Positions 35,241 to 43,870 of a DNA stretch of 64,000 bases are shown here, one piece after another (position 1 is the first letter of the stretch; each line of letters begins with the position of its first letter). Below the pieces are notes generated by a model. That model saw only the letters and a list, made by a program, of their open reading frames with translations. It made no database searches and was not told where the DNA came from. This stretch comes from Deltaproteobacteria bacterium (GTDB lineage Bacteria > Desulfobacterota > SM23-61): contig VGSF01000008.1 in the NCBI GenBank assembly GCA_016875165.1, positions 1-64,000 of the forward strand, read 5' to 3'. The position numbers and the translations under genes were made by a program.

Positions 35241-35999
35241 TTAACGCCCGGCTTCCGGAAATTCGCGCACTCCCCCATCCTCTGTCAATTTGAGAAAGAG
35301 GGACTCCAGCCGTTCATCGGTTGTTCTTGCTTGTTTCCGCAGCTCCGGCATGGTGCCGAGGGCAATCACTCGGCCTTCGTTTATGATTCCTATGCGCTGG
35401 CACACCTCTTCGGCCAGTTCCAGGGTATGTGTGGACATAAAAATCGCTGCCCCTGATTTGGCCAGATCTTTAAATAGGTTCTTCACCAGTTTAGCGCCTT
35501 TCGGGTCCAACCCCACCATCGGCTCATCGACGATGAGAACTTTGGGACGGTGCAGTAAAGCAGCGGCAATGACCAACCGCTGGCGCATTCCATGGGAATA
35601 GCTTTCAATCAATTCCTGGCTCCAGGATAGGAGGTCATAAAAATTCAAAAGCTCGTCAATCCGTCTCTCTCTTTTATCGCCGGAATCGAGAGCATGCAGG
35701 TCAGCAATGAACTCCAGAAACTCCCGGCCGGTTAGTTTCTCGTATAGATACGGCTTGTCCGGGATGAATCCTAAAATGGACTTCGCTTCCTCTGGCTGCC
35801 GGAAGACATCTTTCCCGTCAAGGAGCACCTGCCCGGAAGTCGGTTTCATCAAGCCAGCCATCATGCGGATGGTGGTGGTCTTGCCCGCGCCGTTCGGACC
35901 TAAAAATCCAAAGACTTCCCCGGGCGGAATATGCAACGTTACGTCCCGGACTGCCGGGAACTTCCCAAAGCTCTTGCAAAGCCGAAAAAGTTCTATCAC
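35241..35999 (-). CDS. ABC exporter ATP-binding protein (CcmA/NatA type)
   Basis: A 252-residue ATPase with Walker A GPNGAGKTT (residues 34-42), the signature ESYSHGMRQRLVIAAALL (LSGGQ altered to YSHGM), Walker B VLIVDEPMVGLDP and the H-loop STHTLE. It drives the permease encoded downstream. It overlaps the transglutaminase gene by 4 nt (ATGA), so these three genes form one unit. The exported compound is not predictable. Confidence 0.93.
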   Translation of the reverse strand: MIELFRLCKSFGKFPAVRDVTLHIPPGEVFGFLGPNGAGKTTTIRMMAGLMKPTSGQVLLDGKDVFRQPEEAKSILGFIPDKPYLYEKLTGREFLEFIADLHALDSGDKRERRIDELLNFYDLLSWSQELIESYSHGMRQRLVIAAALLHRPKVLIVDEPMVGLDPKGAKLVKNLFKDLAKSGAAIFMSTHTLELAEEVCQRIGIINEGRVIALGTMPELRKQARTTDERLESLFLKLTEDGGVREFPEAGR

Positions 36000-37519
36000 C
36001 GCACCTCCAGTATCTCAACCTTCAGGCGGCCAATGACTTTAACGATATCCATCTGTTGATCCAGGTCGCCCTCAACCAGGCGGATATGCGTGGCGTCTGC
36101 CGGAACCTGGTTAAGGAGGGGGTCTACGGAAATCCATGAACCCAGGTGAACTTTGACCCAGGCATGGTAGAAAAAATTTCCTTCTTGATAAATGATGCCG
36201 GCCTGTATTTCTGCAGGAATCCCCACGGCCCGGGCCAGGGCCGTAAATAAAACCGCGTGTTCATTACAGTCTCCGGCCTTCTGGCGAAGGACTTCGACCG
36301 CGCTGGGGATGCTTACCACCGGACGTTTTTCCAGTTCCCCGTAGACCCAGGCGGCAAGCCGTCGCACTTTTTCAGCGGGATCCTCAACCCCTTTTACAAT
36401 GGCTGCGGCCTGGCGCTTAATCTCCGGGTCGTCGCTCTGGATGAAAGGAGTTGGACGCAAAGCCATCTTTAGTTCTTCAGGTGAAATGGTTTTGTATTCA
36501 GAGGGCGGCGGCGGGAATTTTTCCTTCCGGACAACCACCTCGTTTCCCTGGCGGACTTGACGGTCTCCTTCGATTTTCAGGCCGCCCAGGGCAGAGGATA
36601 AAAGTTTCGCCCGCAAATAATATGCCTCCCGCGGGTCTTCAATCTGGCGATTCACCGGGATGGCCGTGAGGGCGATCAAGTCAACAATCTTGGCCGGGTT
36701 CCAATTTTTATGCATGGCCGCATCTTTACTTTCCCGGATTAACATAAAGCCGAGGGGGCTCTCCTCTTTCCAGATTTCTCCCTGGCCATCTATCCATGAT
36801 TTGACCACGATTCCTCGAAACTCTTCCCCCACCCGGTACAAAACCCTCTCATCTCCGCCGATGTTTAAACGCTCCACGCCTAAAACTTCAGCAGTCATCA
36901 TGGCCGTGCTGAGGGTTGCCGGATCAAAAGCTGGAATAAGGTATTTCTTCCCAACTTCCAAACCCTGAGAAAGCAAGTAGGGCTTGGCCTGGCTCAGGAT
37001 GTACGGAGCTTCTTTCAAGAAAATTTCCTGTGTCCGTTCTTTTCCTCCCGAATGCACCTGGAAGCTAAGCTGCTTGCCCGCTCCGGATGTCCGGTCTTCA
37101 ATGCGGCCAGCCAGCCGAAATTGGAGCAACCCGGACTTCAAAGAAAATGAAAATGAATTTAGAGTTAGGTCCGGATGCAAATGGTAATTTAGAGTCTGTT
37201 CAATATTCTGGGGGATGCCCAGGACGTTTAACTTCAACCAAACCTTTTCTGCCATGGAAACTTTTTCCGCTTGTTGCTCCTGGGCTGTTACGGCATATCC
37301 GATCTTTTCCCCTTTCCAGTAGATTCCCCACCAGTTTTCCCCGACTTTCAACCTCTCCCTGGCCAGGACCGGGGTGATTTTTATTGCTGCGGGCTTGAGA
37401 AAGGTTCTTTCCACCAGCAGGCCTATCATCGTCAGCCAGGAAAGGACGATGGTCATTTGCCAGATAAGACCCCTCCGGTAGTTCAGTATTTTTTTCCATC
37501 TACTCCAGGACCGACTCAT
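35996..37519 (-). CDS. Membrane-anchored transglutaminase-like protein
   Basis: A 507-residue protein. One N-terminal helix (IWQMTIVLSWLTMIGLLV, about 19-36) anchors a large beta-rich part (residues about 50-330), followed by a transglutaminase-core domain. Catalytic residues are visible: Cys in GDCNEHAVLF (about 417), His in FFYHAWVKV and Asp in SWISVDPLL. Such papain-like domains often act as proteases or in peptidoglycan or protein modification. The ATG has AGGAG 5 nt upstream. Translational coupling with the ABC ATPase is unusual and suggests the enzyme matures or handles an exported substrate. Confidence 0.85.
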   Translation of the reverse strand: MSRSWSRWKKILNYRRGLIWQMTIVLSWLTMIGLLVERTFLKPAAIKITPVLARERLKVGENWWGIYWKGEKIGYAVTAQEQQAEKVSMAEKVWLKLNVLGIPQNIEQTLNYHLHPDLTLNSFSFSLKSGLLQFRLAGRIEDRTSGAGKQLSFQVHSGGKERTQEIFLKEAPYILSQAKPYLLSQGLEVGKKYLIPAFDPATLSTAMMTAEVLGVERLNIGGDERVLYRVGEEFRGIVVKSWIDGQGEIWKEESPLGFMLIRESKDAAMHKNWNPAKIVDLIALTAIPVNRQIEDPREAYYLRAKLLSSALGGLKIEGDRQVRQGNEVVVRKEKFPPPPSEYKTISPEELKMALRPTPFIQSDDPEIKRQAAAIVKGVEDPAEKVRRLAAWVYGELEKRPVVSIPSAVEVLRQKAGDCNEHAVLFTALARAVGIPAEIQAGIIYQEGNFFYHAWVKVHLGSWISVDPLLNQVPADATHIRLVEGDLDQQMDIVKVIGRLKVEILEVR

Positions 37520-37627
37520 CCCGACTCCTATAATACTTTACTGGCTGGATAGTAAGAATTACATTGAAAATAGCCTTCAAATCTCCCCATTCCCATTCTT
37601 TAAAACTCCCAGCTCCCTACTTACTCT

Positions 37628-38323
37628 TTAATCTTTTCTGGTTTTCGGCATCCCGAGATGCAAAGCCAAAGAAGGGATGAGGTCGCGTAAATCCTCGCTG
37701 TGGATGGAAAAAGTTGCCAGGGATTCCACTCGCGGGGAAAGAGGGTTGAAGGCGATGGAGAGACCGGACATCTGGAACATGTCAATGTCTCCGGCGCTGT
37801 CGCCGACAGCCAGAACTTCTTCATTACGGACGTTGAATTGGCGCTTTGCCTCCTCCACCCATTCTCCTTTACGGTCGTAATGGACGTTGATTTTGATTTC
37901 TCCTGTTAAGCAACCGTCAGCCACGCGAAGCTCATTGGCGACAGTATAATCGAAACCATATTTCTTCCCCACCCAATCCGCCAGAAGTGAAAGACCCGAG
38001 GAGATAATTCCCAAATTCATCCCCAGGGAACGAAGGTATTCCAGAAGGTCCTCTAGGCCATCATGGAAGGGAATTTCTTTCAGGATCAGCGCCAGGTCCG
38101 CAACCTTCATCCCCTTCCAAATTTCAGCGTCGAGCTGGCAGAAGCGTTCGTAATTGATTTCTCCCTGCAAGAATGCTTCCTGAAATTTATCGGCATATCC
38201 TTCCCAGACCCCCAACCGTCTGTGGAGGTATTCCCAGGCGCTTCGCTCTTTGGTCAGGGTGCCATCCAGATCAAAAAGAGCTAATTTAATTGTATAAGAA
38301 TTTCCTTTTTTAATTTTAGGCAT
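37628..38323 (-). CDS. HAD-family phosphatase (SerB-like)
   Basis: A 231-residue HAD hydrolase, subfamily IB. Motif I LFDLDGTL (nucleophile Asp18, acid Asp20), motif II IISSG, motif III Lys in YDRKGEWV and motif IV GDSAGDIDMF are all present, with the C1 cap between I and II. It resembles phosphoserine phosphatase, but family members also hydrolyse other phosphomonoesters. The first ~14 residues (KKGNSYTIK) are encoded by a dispersed aattgtataagaatttcc repeat motif, and no internal Met precedes motif I. Either this repeat now supplies the start or a non-ATG codon is used. Confidence 0.85.
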   Translation of the reverse strand: MPKIKKGNSYTIKLALFDLDGTLTKERSAWEYLHRRLGVWEGYADKFQEAFLQGEINYERFCQLDAEIWKGMKVADLALILKEIPFHDGLEDLLEYLRSLGMNLGIISSGLSLLADWVGKKYGFDYTVANELRVADGCLTGEIKINVHYDRKGEWVEEAKRQFNVRNEEVLAVGDSAGDIDMFQMSGLSIAFNPLSPRVESLATFSIHSEDLRDLIPSLALHLGMPKTRKD

Positions 38324-38455
38324 TTTTAAATCAGCCTTTCGCAGGATTCAACATTCCGTTGGCTTCCGTAAAAACCATAAATTTCTTTTTGGAATATATC
38401 GGCGAGAAGAGTAAAAAAATCGATTATTTAAGGGGCTGGAGGGCAGAACAAGCCG

Positions 38456-38938
38456 TCACATTTCTGACTTGAAGTCTTCGGGTTTCAGTTTATCGAAGAG
38501 GTCGTCAATCCATTTATCCGAAGTTTCCTGTTTGGTCTTTGGTTCCATATGGCCGGCGGATTCCAGCACTTTTTCGGCGACAAAGATGGGCGCTTTGGCC
38601 CTTAAAGCCAGGGCGATGGCATCACTCGGTCTTGAATCGATTTCCACCACCCGTCCATCCACTTCCAGCGAGATGATGGCGTAAAAAGTGTTGGAGCGAA
38701 GATCATTCACGGTAATCTTGCGGACGATTCCGTCCATCCCATCAATTATGTTTTTTATCAGGTCATGGGTCATGGGCCGGGGAGTCCAGGTGTGTTCGAT
38801 GCCCATGGTGATGGCATTCGCTTCGAAGAGCCCCACCCAAATGGGTAAGGTTCTCCCTGTTGCTTCATCCTTTAAGACGACGATGGATTGATTCGTCTCC
38901 GAATCAAAAAATAACCCCTGAACTTTCATCTCCACCAT
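38456..38938 (-). CDS. Bifunctional nuclease family protein (DUF151)
   Basis: A 160-residue protein of the BFN/DUF151 family: VQGLFFDSETNQSIVVLKDEATGRTLPIWVG, TMGIEHTWTPRPMTHDLIKNII and the highly conserved EIDSRPSDAIALALRAKAPIFVAEKVLE. Plant and mycobacterial relatives show DNase/RNase activity, but the role in most bacteria is unclear. The C-terminal 35 residues form a charged helix. Start MVEMK has GGGGGAG upstream. Alone between the HAD phosphatase and Sir2 genes, with gaps of about 80-130 nt on either side that hold nothing recognisable. Confidence 0.9.
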   Translation of the reverse strand: MVEMKVQGLFFDSETNQSIVVLKDEATGRTLPIWVGLFEANAITMGIEHTWTPRPMTHDLIKNIIDGMDGIVRKITVNDLRSNTFYAIISLEVDGRVVEIDSRPSDAIALALRAKAPIFVAEKVLESAGHMEPKTKQETSDKWIDDLFDKLKPEDFKSEM

Positions 38939-39021
38939 GGTCTCCCCCTTTGCCTGGATAACTCACGGCCTTTAGGATTTATTATAAGAGGGCCATACAT
39001 AAAAAGCCAGTTTTTTCTTGA

Positions 39022-39780
39022 TCAGCTTTTTTCTATCGCTACTACTTCCATAAGGAGGGCGTGCAGGATGAGGCTGGCTGACCCTTTCAGGATCCAGGCG
39101 GAAATATAGCGGGTAAGCTGGGTCTCCTCCAGGTTTATTTCCACGATGGTCGCTCCGGCCCTCTTGGCAATTGCCGGCAAATCGCAGGCCGGCGAGACCA
39201 CTGCGGATGTTCCGATTACTAACATCAGTCCGCAGTTGCCCGCTTCCTCCCTGGCTTCCAGGTGCGCTCCCCAGGGGATCGGTTCACCGAAAAACACAAT
39301 GTTAGGCTTCAGCACGCCGTTGCAGGAACAACGCGGCGGAAGAGTGTCCAGTTTGACTTCCTGGCGCTCGTACATGCGGCTGCAAATCATGCAGATCAAT
39401 CTCTGGCCGCTGCCGTGAAACTCGATTACTCGTTTGCTGCCGGCAGCCTGGTGCAGGTTATCAATATTTTGGGTAACGACCGAGTGGAGATAGCCCATCT
39501 CTTCAAGTTTAGCCAGGGAGATATGAGCGGGATTCGGTTTGGATTTTTCCAGCAGGCTGCCCATCTCTTTGAGCATGGCCCAAACTTTTTTAGGATTGGC
39601 GGAAAAAGCTTCGATGGTGGCGTATTCCATGGGGTCAAACTTTTCCCAAATTCCTGCGGGGCCGCGAAAGTCAGGAATTCCGCTTTCCACGGAAATCCCG
39701 GCTCCGGTTAAGGCCACCACTTTTTTAGCGTGGCGGATGGCCTGAGCAGTTTTTTTGATCAGGTCCTTGTCCACACCCAT
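39022..39780 (-). CDS. cobB: NAD-dependent protein deacylase, Sir2 family
   Basis: A 252-residue sirtuin that removes acyl groups from lysine with NAD+ as cosubstrate. Motifs: GAGISVESGIPDFRG, TQNIDNLHQAAG, the catalytic His in EFHGSG, zinc ligands in CMIC and CSCNG, KPNIVFFGE and GTSAVVSPA. The ORF-track start is a TTG 22 codons upstream; the ATG at 39780 has AAAGG close by and fits family length. The presence of a tyrosine/arginine pair typical of desuccinylases is not obvious, so deacetylation is the default assumption. Confidence 0.92.
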   Translation of the reverse strand: MGVDKDLIKKTAQAIRHAKKVVALTGAGISVESGIPDFRGPAGIWEKFDPMEYATIEAFSANPKKVWAMLKEMGSLLEKSKPNPAHISLAKLEEMGYLHSVVTQNIDNLHQAAGSKRVIEFHGSGQRLICMICSRMYERQEVKLDTLPPRCSCNGVLKPNIVFFGEPIPWGAHLEAREEAGNCGLMLVIGTSAVVSPACDLPAIAKRAGATIVEINLEETQLTRYISAWILKGSASLILHALLMEVVAIEKS

Positions 39781-40199
39781 TACCTTTCTATCCTTGAAAA
39801 TGTTGGATTTTTCCGAAAATTCTACCAGAATTAAATATTTTGGCAAGGATAAACGAAAACTTGCCTTTTAATGGGTGCCCACCTTCACTTTTTATTTTCG
39901 TTCATGATTTCAGAATGGTGGTCATGACGCGGCCCGGACGGCAGGGGGAATCTCTCGGGAACACAAGGCGGTATTTCTTTCATGAAAAAGGGCGGGGCTT
40001 TCGCCCATGATGCCCTGCTTTCCTTCGATCCCGCCTTTTCTTGGCGGAAAAAAAGCACGGGTTATTTTCAAATCTATTTCCCGCCGGTGCTCCCTCTTTC
40101 ATCCCCCTCCCTTCCGGGCTTCGCCGATCACTGTGAATTATTAAATTTATTCAAAAGTGACGGGTGAAAGAGATTGGCCGGTATTTTAAGCGGGAGCCG
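39781..40199. other. Gene-free region downstream of the Sir2 start
   Basis: About 420 bases with no convincing ORF. A hairpin gggcggggctttcgccc lies near 39990. The two overlapping ORFs listed here are low-complexity, with no family resemblance. Confidence 0.5.
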
Positions 40200-40334
40200 A
40201 TGACGATAAGTTTTGGGGTGAGAAAGATTGAGAATCTGCTTCAGCGAGATAGGGGTATAGCCCAAAGAGTGGAGGCCATGGAACTTAATTTGAGAAAGAG
40301 GGGAAAAAAGAAATACTTTATTACGATTGCCTGA
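40200..40334 (+). pseudogene. 44-codon ORF, probable C-terminal remnant of a transposase-type HTH protein
   Basis: An ATG-to-TGA ORF below track length, with GGGAG just upstream. The peptide (FGVRKIENLLQRDRG, AQRVEAMELNLRKR) resembles the C-terminal DnaA-type helix-turn-helix tail found on some RAYT transposases. The frame upstream is closed by a TAA, so only a fragment remains. It ends in the first of two tgaccccaaagattgca direct repeats. The assignment rests on remembered family resemblance and is tentative. Confidence 0.35.
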
Positions 40335-40364
40335 CCCCAAAGATTGCATGACCCCAAAGATTGC
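40331..40364. repeat. 17-bp tandem duplication
   Basis: tgaccccaaagattgca occurs twice head to tail (approximately 40332-40348 and 40349-40365). It adjoins the transposase-like remnant and may be an end sequence of the lost element. Confidence 0.55.
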
Positions 40365-40470
40365 AGTACCTGGAAAGGGCAGCCGCTGCCCCACCTCCTT
40401 TTCCCGGCCGCATCGCCAGTCCCTGCTTTTCGACGCAAAATATCTCCATTGACAAGCAAAATCGGACCCT

Positions 40471-40547
40471 CTATACTTCATCTCATCGAAAGCAATGTCT
40501 TATCAAACCCCTATACTTCATCTCATCGAAAGCAATGTCTTATCAAA
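40471..40547. repeat. Two copies of a 37-bp direct repeat, 40-bp period
   Basis: A 37-base unit beginning ctatacttcatctcatcg and ending atgtcttatcaaa is present exactly twice, separated by 3 bases. It lies about 120 bases upstream of the alcohol dehydrogenase start, so it may be a duplicated operator or a simple tandem duplication. Confidence 0.7.
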
Positions 40548-40664
40548 AAATATCAAACAAACAAATTGTCGATGAAACTGCCTGATTGTACATTTTCAGC
40601 GACTCGGTTTCTAAGTGTTGTTTTGCCGACTACGCGACTCTGCAATATAAAGGGGGAGCTGAAT

Positions 40665-41783
40665 ATGAAAATGGGAAAAGCAGCAGTGATGGTTGATTTC
40701 GATAAGCCTTTTGAAGTCCGTAACTATCCGTTGCCGGATAAGGTTGAACAGGGGGCCGTTCTTGTGAAGATGGTCATGGCCGGAATCTGCGGGACCGACG
40801 TTCATACCTGGTTAGGCCATACGGGCGGAAAGATCCTCAACTTTCCTGTCATCCTCGGCCACGAAAATGTGGGAGAGATTGTGGAGCTGGGTGGAGAGGT
40901 GAAGGACTGGAACGGAATCCCTTTGAAGAAGGGGGATCGGATTACGTGGCCCACGACGATCGGGACTTATTGCTATCAATGCTTCAACTGTACGGTCGCC
41001 GGGATTCCCAACAAGTGTTTGCAAAGAAAAACTTATGGAGCCGGTATTACCTCAGAGCAGTCTCCCCACTTCCTCGGAGGGTGGGCTGAGTACTGTTATC
41101 TCTATCCCCGGACTTCCCTCTTCAAGCTGCCCGATGGCCTTCCCGCTGAGGCTCTGGTCGCCTCAGGCTGTGCCGCGCCGACCATGGTGCACGCTTCTGA
41201 GAAAGCGGATATCCATGTGGGGGATACGGTCGTGGTTCAGGGGAGTGGTCCCGTGGGGTTATTTGGCTTGATCGTCGCACGAGAAAACGGCGCTGGCAAA
41301 GTGATCGTTGTGGGTGGACCGACAGAGCGCCTCGATCTTGCCCGGAGATGGGGGGCCGATGCCACCATCGATATCTCGGAAGTAAAGGATCCCAAGGATC
41401 GCGTGCAACTGGTGAAGGAGAAGAGCCTTTCGAAGTATGGAGCGGATGTCGTCTTCGAATGCAGCGGCGTGCCTGCGGCTTTTGCCGAAGGCGCTCAGTA
41501 TGCCCGGGATGGAGGGAGGTACGTGATCGTGGGCCAATTCATGGATGCAGGCCCCTCGGAGACCTTTCATCCGTTCTGGATCACCTTCAAGGAGCTGACG
41601 GTGATGGGCTCTTATTCCTGGGAGCCCAAGCACACAGGGAGGGCCGTGGCTCTGATCGACCGGATCAAAGATAAATATTCCCTGAAGGATATCGTTACGG
41701 ACCGATTCAAGCTGGAACAGACCACGGAGGCTATCCAGGCGGTTCGAGACTGGAAGACCATCAAGGCTGTTCTGGTCCCATAA
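40665..41783 (+). CDS. Zinc-dependent alcohol dehydrogenase family protein
   Basis: A 372-residue medium-chain dehydrogenase. Catalytic zinc ligands are Cys in GICGTDVHTW and the His/Glu of ILGHENVGEI. The structural zinc site is CYQCFNCTVAGIPNKC, and the Rossmann motif GSGPVGLFGLIVAREN precedes VVFECSG. It probably oxidises or reduces an alcohol/aldehyde or a hydroxyacyl-CoA with NAD(P). The ORF-track start is 107 codons upstream in non-coding sequence; the ATG at 40665 has GGGGGAG 6 nt upstream. A TRAP binding-protein fragment follows 45 nt later, so the original operon likely coupled uptake and oxidation of one compound. Confidence 0.92.
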   Translation: MKMGKAAVMVDFDKPFEVRNYPLPDKVEQGAVLVKMVMAGICGTDVHTWLGHTGGKILNFPVILGHENVGEIVELGGEVKDWNGIPLKKGDRITWPTTIGTYCYQCFNCTVAGIPNKCLQRKTYGAGITSEQSPHFLGGWAEYCYLYPRTSLFKLPDGLPAEALVASGCAAPTMVHASEKADIHVGDTVVVQGSGPVGLFGLIVARENGAGKVIVVGGPTERLDLARRWGADATIDISEVKDPKDRVQLVKEKSLSKYGADVVFECSGVPAAFAEGAQYARDGGRYVIVGQFMDAGPSETFHPFWITFKELTVMGSYSWEPKHTGRAVALIDRIKDKYSLKDIVTDRFKLEQTTEAIQAVRDWKTIKAVLVP

Positions 41784-41828
41784 GTCCAAGAGGATGCCTG
41801 AAAAATCAAATCTGAGAGGAAATTTACT

Positions 41829-42248
41829 ATGAAACGAACAGTATTTTCCATTTTTTTGAAAGTACTCTTGGGAGTTTTCTGGATTCATGGTGAAGGGGCC
41901 TTCGGCCAGACACCGGTGAAGCTCAAATGGGCGGCGGTGATGGCTTCCCCGGGTGTATCTCCATCAGGGGACATCGCAAAAAGCTTTCAGGAAGAGGTGA
42001 CCAATCGGACGAAAGGGGCCATCACGTTTGAAAGCTTCTGGGGAGCTTCGATGGGCGCTCCTGCAGAACATATCGAGATGCTCAAGAATAATGTGGTACA
42101 GATCACTCAAACGCATCAGTGGTATACCCCCACCAAGATGCCTTTTGGTGATTTTGAATTCGTCTTTCCTTTTGGTCCAACGGACTATGTATCTTCCGGT
42201 GAAAACCGGTTGACAAAGAAGGATTGGAAAGGTAATCTTTGGGCATAA
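41829..42248 (+). pseudogene. TRAP substrate-binding protein DctP, 3'-truncated
   Basis: 139 codons corresponding to the first third of a DctP protein (usually about 330-350 residues). It has a signal peptide (FSIFLKVLLGVFWIHGEGAFG), VKLKWAAVMASPGVSP, FQEEVTNRTKGAITFESFWGASMG and EFVFPFGPTDY. Homology stops after GPTDY, and the remaining 22 codons are unrelated. No downstream fragment and no dctQM are present, pointing to a deletion between this gene and the thiolase 45 nt downstream. The binding-protein fragment would not fold. A complete TRAP set exists at 4436-7256. Confidence 0.8.
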
Positions 42249-42292
42249 TTTTCCCTTATGCAATAACTCCAATAATTCGGTTGGGAGGAGCT

Positions 42293-43471
42293 ATGGAGGA
42301 AGTGGTCATTGTCAGTGCGGTCCGGACGGCCATTGGCGCTTTTAATGGCGCTTTGAGTAATATTCCGGCCACAACCCTCGGAGCTTGGGTAATCAACGAG
42401 GCGATACGCCGGGCCGGGATTTCCGATAAAGATGTGGATGAAGTCATTATGGGAAATGTCCTTCCTGCCGGATTAGGACAGAACCCCGCCCGCCAGGCCA
42501 GCCTTAAGGCGAAACTCCCCTTCGAAAGCGGAGCGATTACTGTTAATAAAGTATGCGGTTCAGGTTTGAAAGCGGTGATGTTGGCTGCTCAGGCCATTCA
42601 AACCGGAGACGCCGATGTAGTGGTGGCCGGAGGAATGGAAAACATGAATCTGGCCCCCTATTATCTCGAACGCGCCCGGACAGGCTACCGGATGGGCGAT
42701 GGAAAGGTAGTCGATGGGTTGGTCCACGATGGACTCTGGGATTTAAACAATGATTTTCACATGGGTTATAGCGCGGAGCTATGCGCCGGTAAATATGGGA
42801 TCAGTCGCGAAGAACAGGACCGTTATGCCTTCCGCTCATACCAGCGATCCCTGAAGTCGATTGCCGAAGGAAAATTCCGGGCCGAAATCTTTCCGGTGGA
42901 GATTCCGGCCAAGAAAGGCGCGCCTGTGCTTTTCCAGATGGATGAGGCGCCCCGGGAAACCTCCCTGGAAGCGCTTTCCGCTCTTCCTCCGGCTTTTGGC
43001 AAAGATGGTTCGGTTACAGCCGGAAATTCTTCCAAGATCAGCGATGGGGCCGCGGCATTGGTCCTTATGTCGTTGTCGCGGGCAAGGCAGATGAAAAACC
43101 AGTCCATGGTGCGCATAGTTGCGAAGGGAGCGGCTGGGATCGATCCTAAGTATGTGCTGGTCGCCCCTATCTACTCCATCCCGAAAGTACTGAAAAAAGC
43201 GGGTTTAAAAATTGAAGACATTGACCTTCATGAAGTTAACGAGGCTTTTGCCTCTTCCACGCTGGCCGTTATTAAAGAATTGCGGATTGACCTGGAACGC
43301 TGCAATGTTCGCGGAGGATCCATTTCCCTGGGCCATCCCATAGGAGCCAGCGGCGCCCGGGTCCTCACCACCCTGATTTATGCCATGGAAGAATACCGGG
43401 CGAAACGGGGAATGGCTTCTTTATGCCTGGGTGGAGGGGAGGCGGTTTCACTGATTGTCGAAAAAATGTGA
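42293..43471 (+). CDS. Acetyl-CoA acetyltransferase (thiolase)
   Basis: A 392-residue type II thiolase condensing or cleaving acyl-CoA units (2 acetyl-CoA to acetoacetyl-CoA, or 3-oxoacyl-CoA thiolysis). The acylated Cys88 lies in VNKVCGSGLKAV, the catalytic His in NEAF and GHPIGASGAR, and the second Cys in SLCLGGGEAVS, where the usual GGGQG has become GGGEA. The ATG at 42293 has GGGAGGAG directly upstream, whereas the ORF-track start is 18 codons earlier in the deletion junction. Degradative or biosynthetic direction cannot be decided. Confidence 0.94.
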   Translation: MEEVVIVSAVRTAIGAFNGALSNIPATTLGAWVINEAIRRAGISDKDVDEVIMGNVLPAGLGQNPARQASLKAKLPFESGAITVNKVCGSGLKAVMLAAQAIQTGDADVVVAGGMENMNLAPYYLERARTGYRMGDGKVVDGLVHDGLWDLNNDFHMGYSAELCAGKYGISREEQDRYAFRSYQRSLKSIAEGKFRAEIFPVEIPAKKGAPVLFQMDEAPRETSLEALSALPPAFGKDGSVTAGNSSKISDGAAALVLMSLSRARQMKNQSMVRIVAKGAAGIDPKYVLVAPIYSIPKVLKKAGLKIEDIDLHEVNEAFASSTLAVIKELRIDLERCNVRGGSISLGHPIGASGARVLTTLIYAMEEYRAKRGMASLCLGGGEAVSLIVEKM

Positions 43472-43640
43472 AAAAATATATTCGGGTCAATTAGCCACAG
43501 AGGGCACAGTGCAGCGTAGCCGCAACCAAAAGAAAGCATTTAGCTTGTAGCCAAATTTTTTCTTAATAGAATTTCAAGATTTTACACGTTAGTAGTACAG
43601 AAGTTGAAAGATCATGATTAAGAAAAGGTAAAAGATAAGT
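43472..43640. other. Gene-free spacer before a family B repeat
   Basis: AT-rich, with a single E-type motif (agccacagagggcacag near 43492). No ORF. The whole gap from thiolase to the RAM gene is 399 nt, the rest being the repeat at 43641-43794. Confidence 0.5.
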
Positions 43641-43794
43641 GAGCTTCTTGCAAAACTCTTGAAAGCAAGAGGAAAGCAAGAGGAAGTCGTCATTCCGGGC
43701 AAGCGAAGCGCGACCCGGAATCCAGGATTTTCGAGCAATTCTGGATTCCGGCTTTCGCCGGAATGACGGAGTAAGCGACTTTTGCAAGAAGCTC
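43641..43794. repeat. Family B repeat, copy with variant ends
   Basis: Left end gagcttcttgcaaaactc, right end gacttttgcaagaagctc, core cgtcattccgggcaagcg with cggaatgacgg. It lies 77 bases upstream of the RAM-domain gene; a ggaaattcctacttcag motif and GGAGG follow. Confidence 0.78.
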
Positions 43795-43870
43795 AAGTGT
43801 CAAGTGACTAAAGTGCCCAAAATTGTAAAAAGGAAATTCCTACTTCAGCAATTCCCTAAGGAGGTAGGCC

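Noticed and set aside
39982-40481. ORFs 39982-40167 (+) and 40128-40481 (-)
   Set aside because: Cross repeats and each other; no family resemblance. The short plus-strand frame at 40200-40334 explains part of this stretch better.
40471-40547. Possible CRISPR array (two 37-bp repeats)
   Set aside because: Only two units with a 3-base 'spacer'; no cas gene nearby. Treated as a tandem duplication.
43472-43870. tRNA or small RNA gene in the thiolase-RAM gap
   Set aside because: The only structure is the family B palindrome; no cloverleaf or CCA end was found here or in other gaps.
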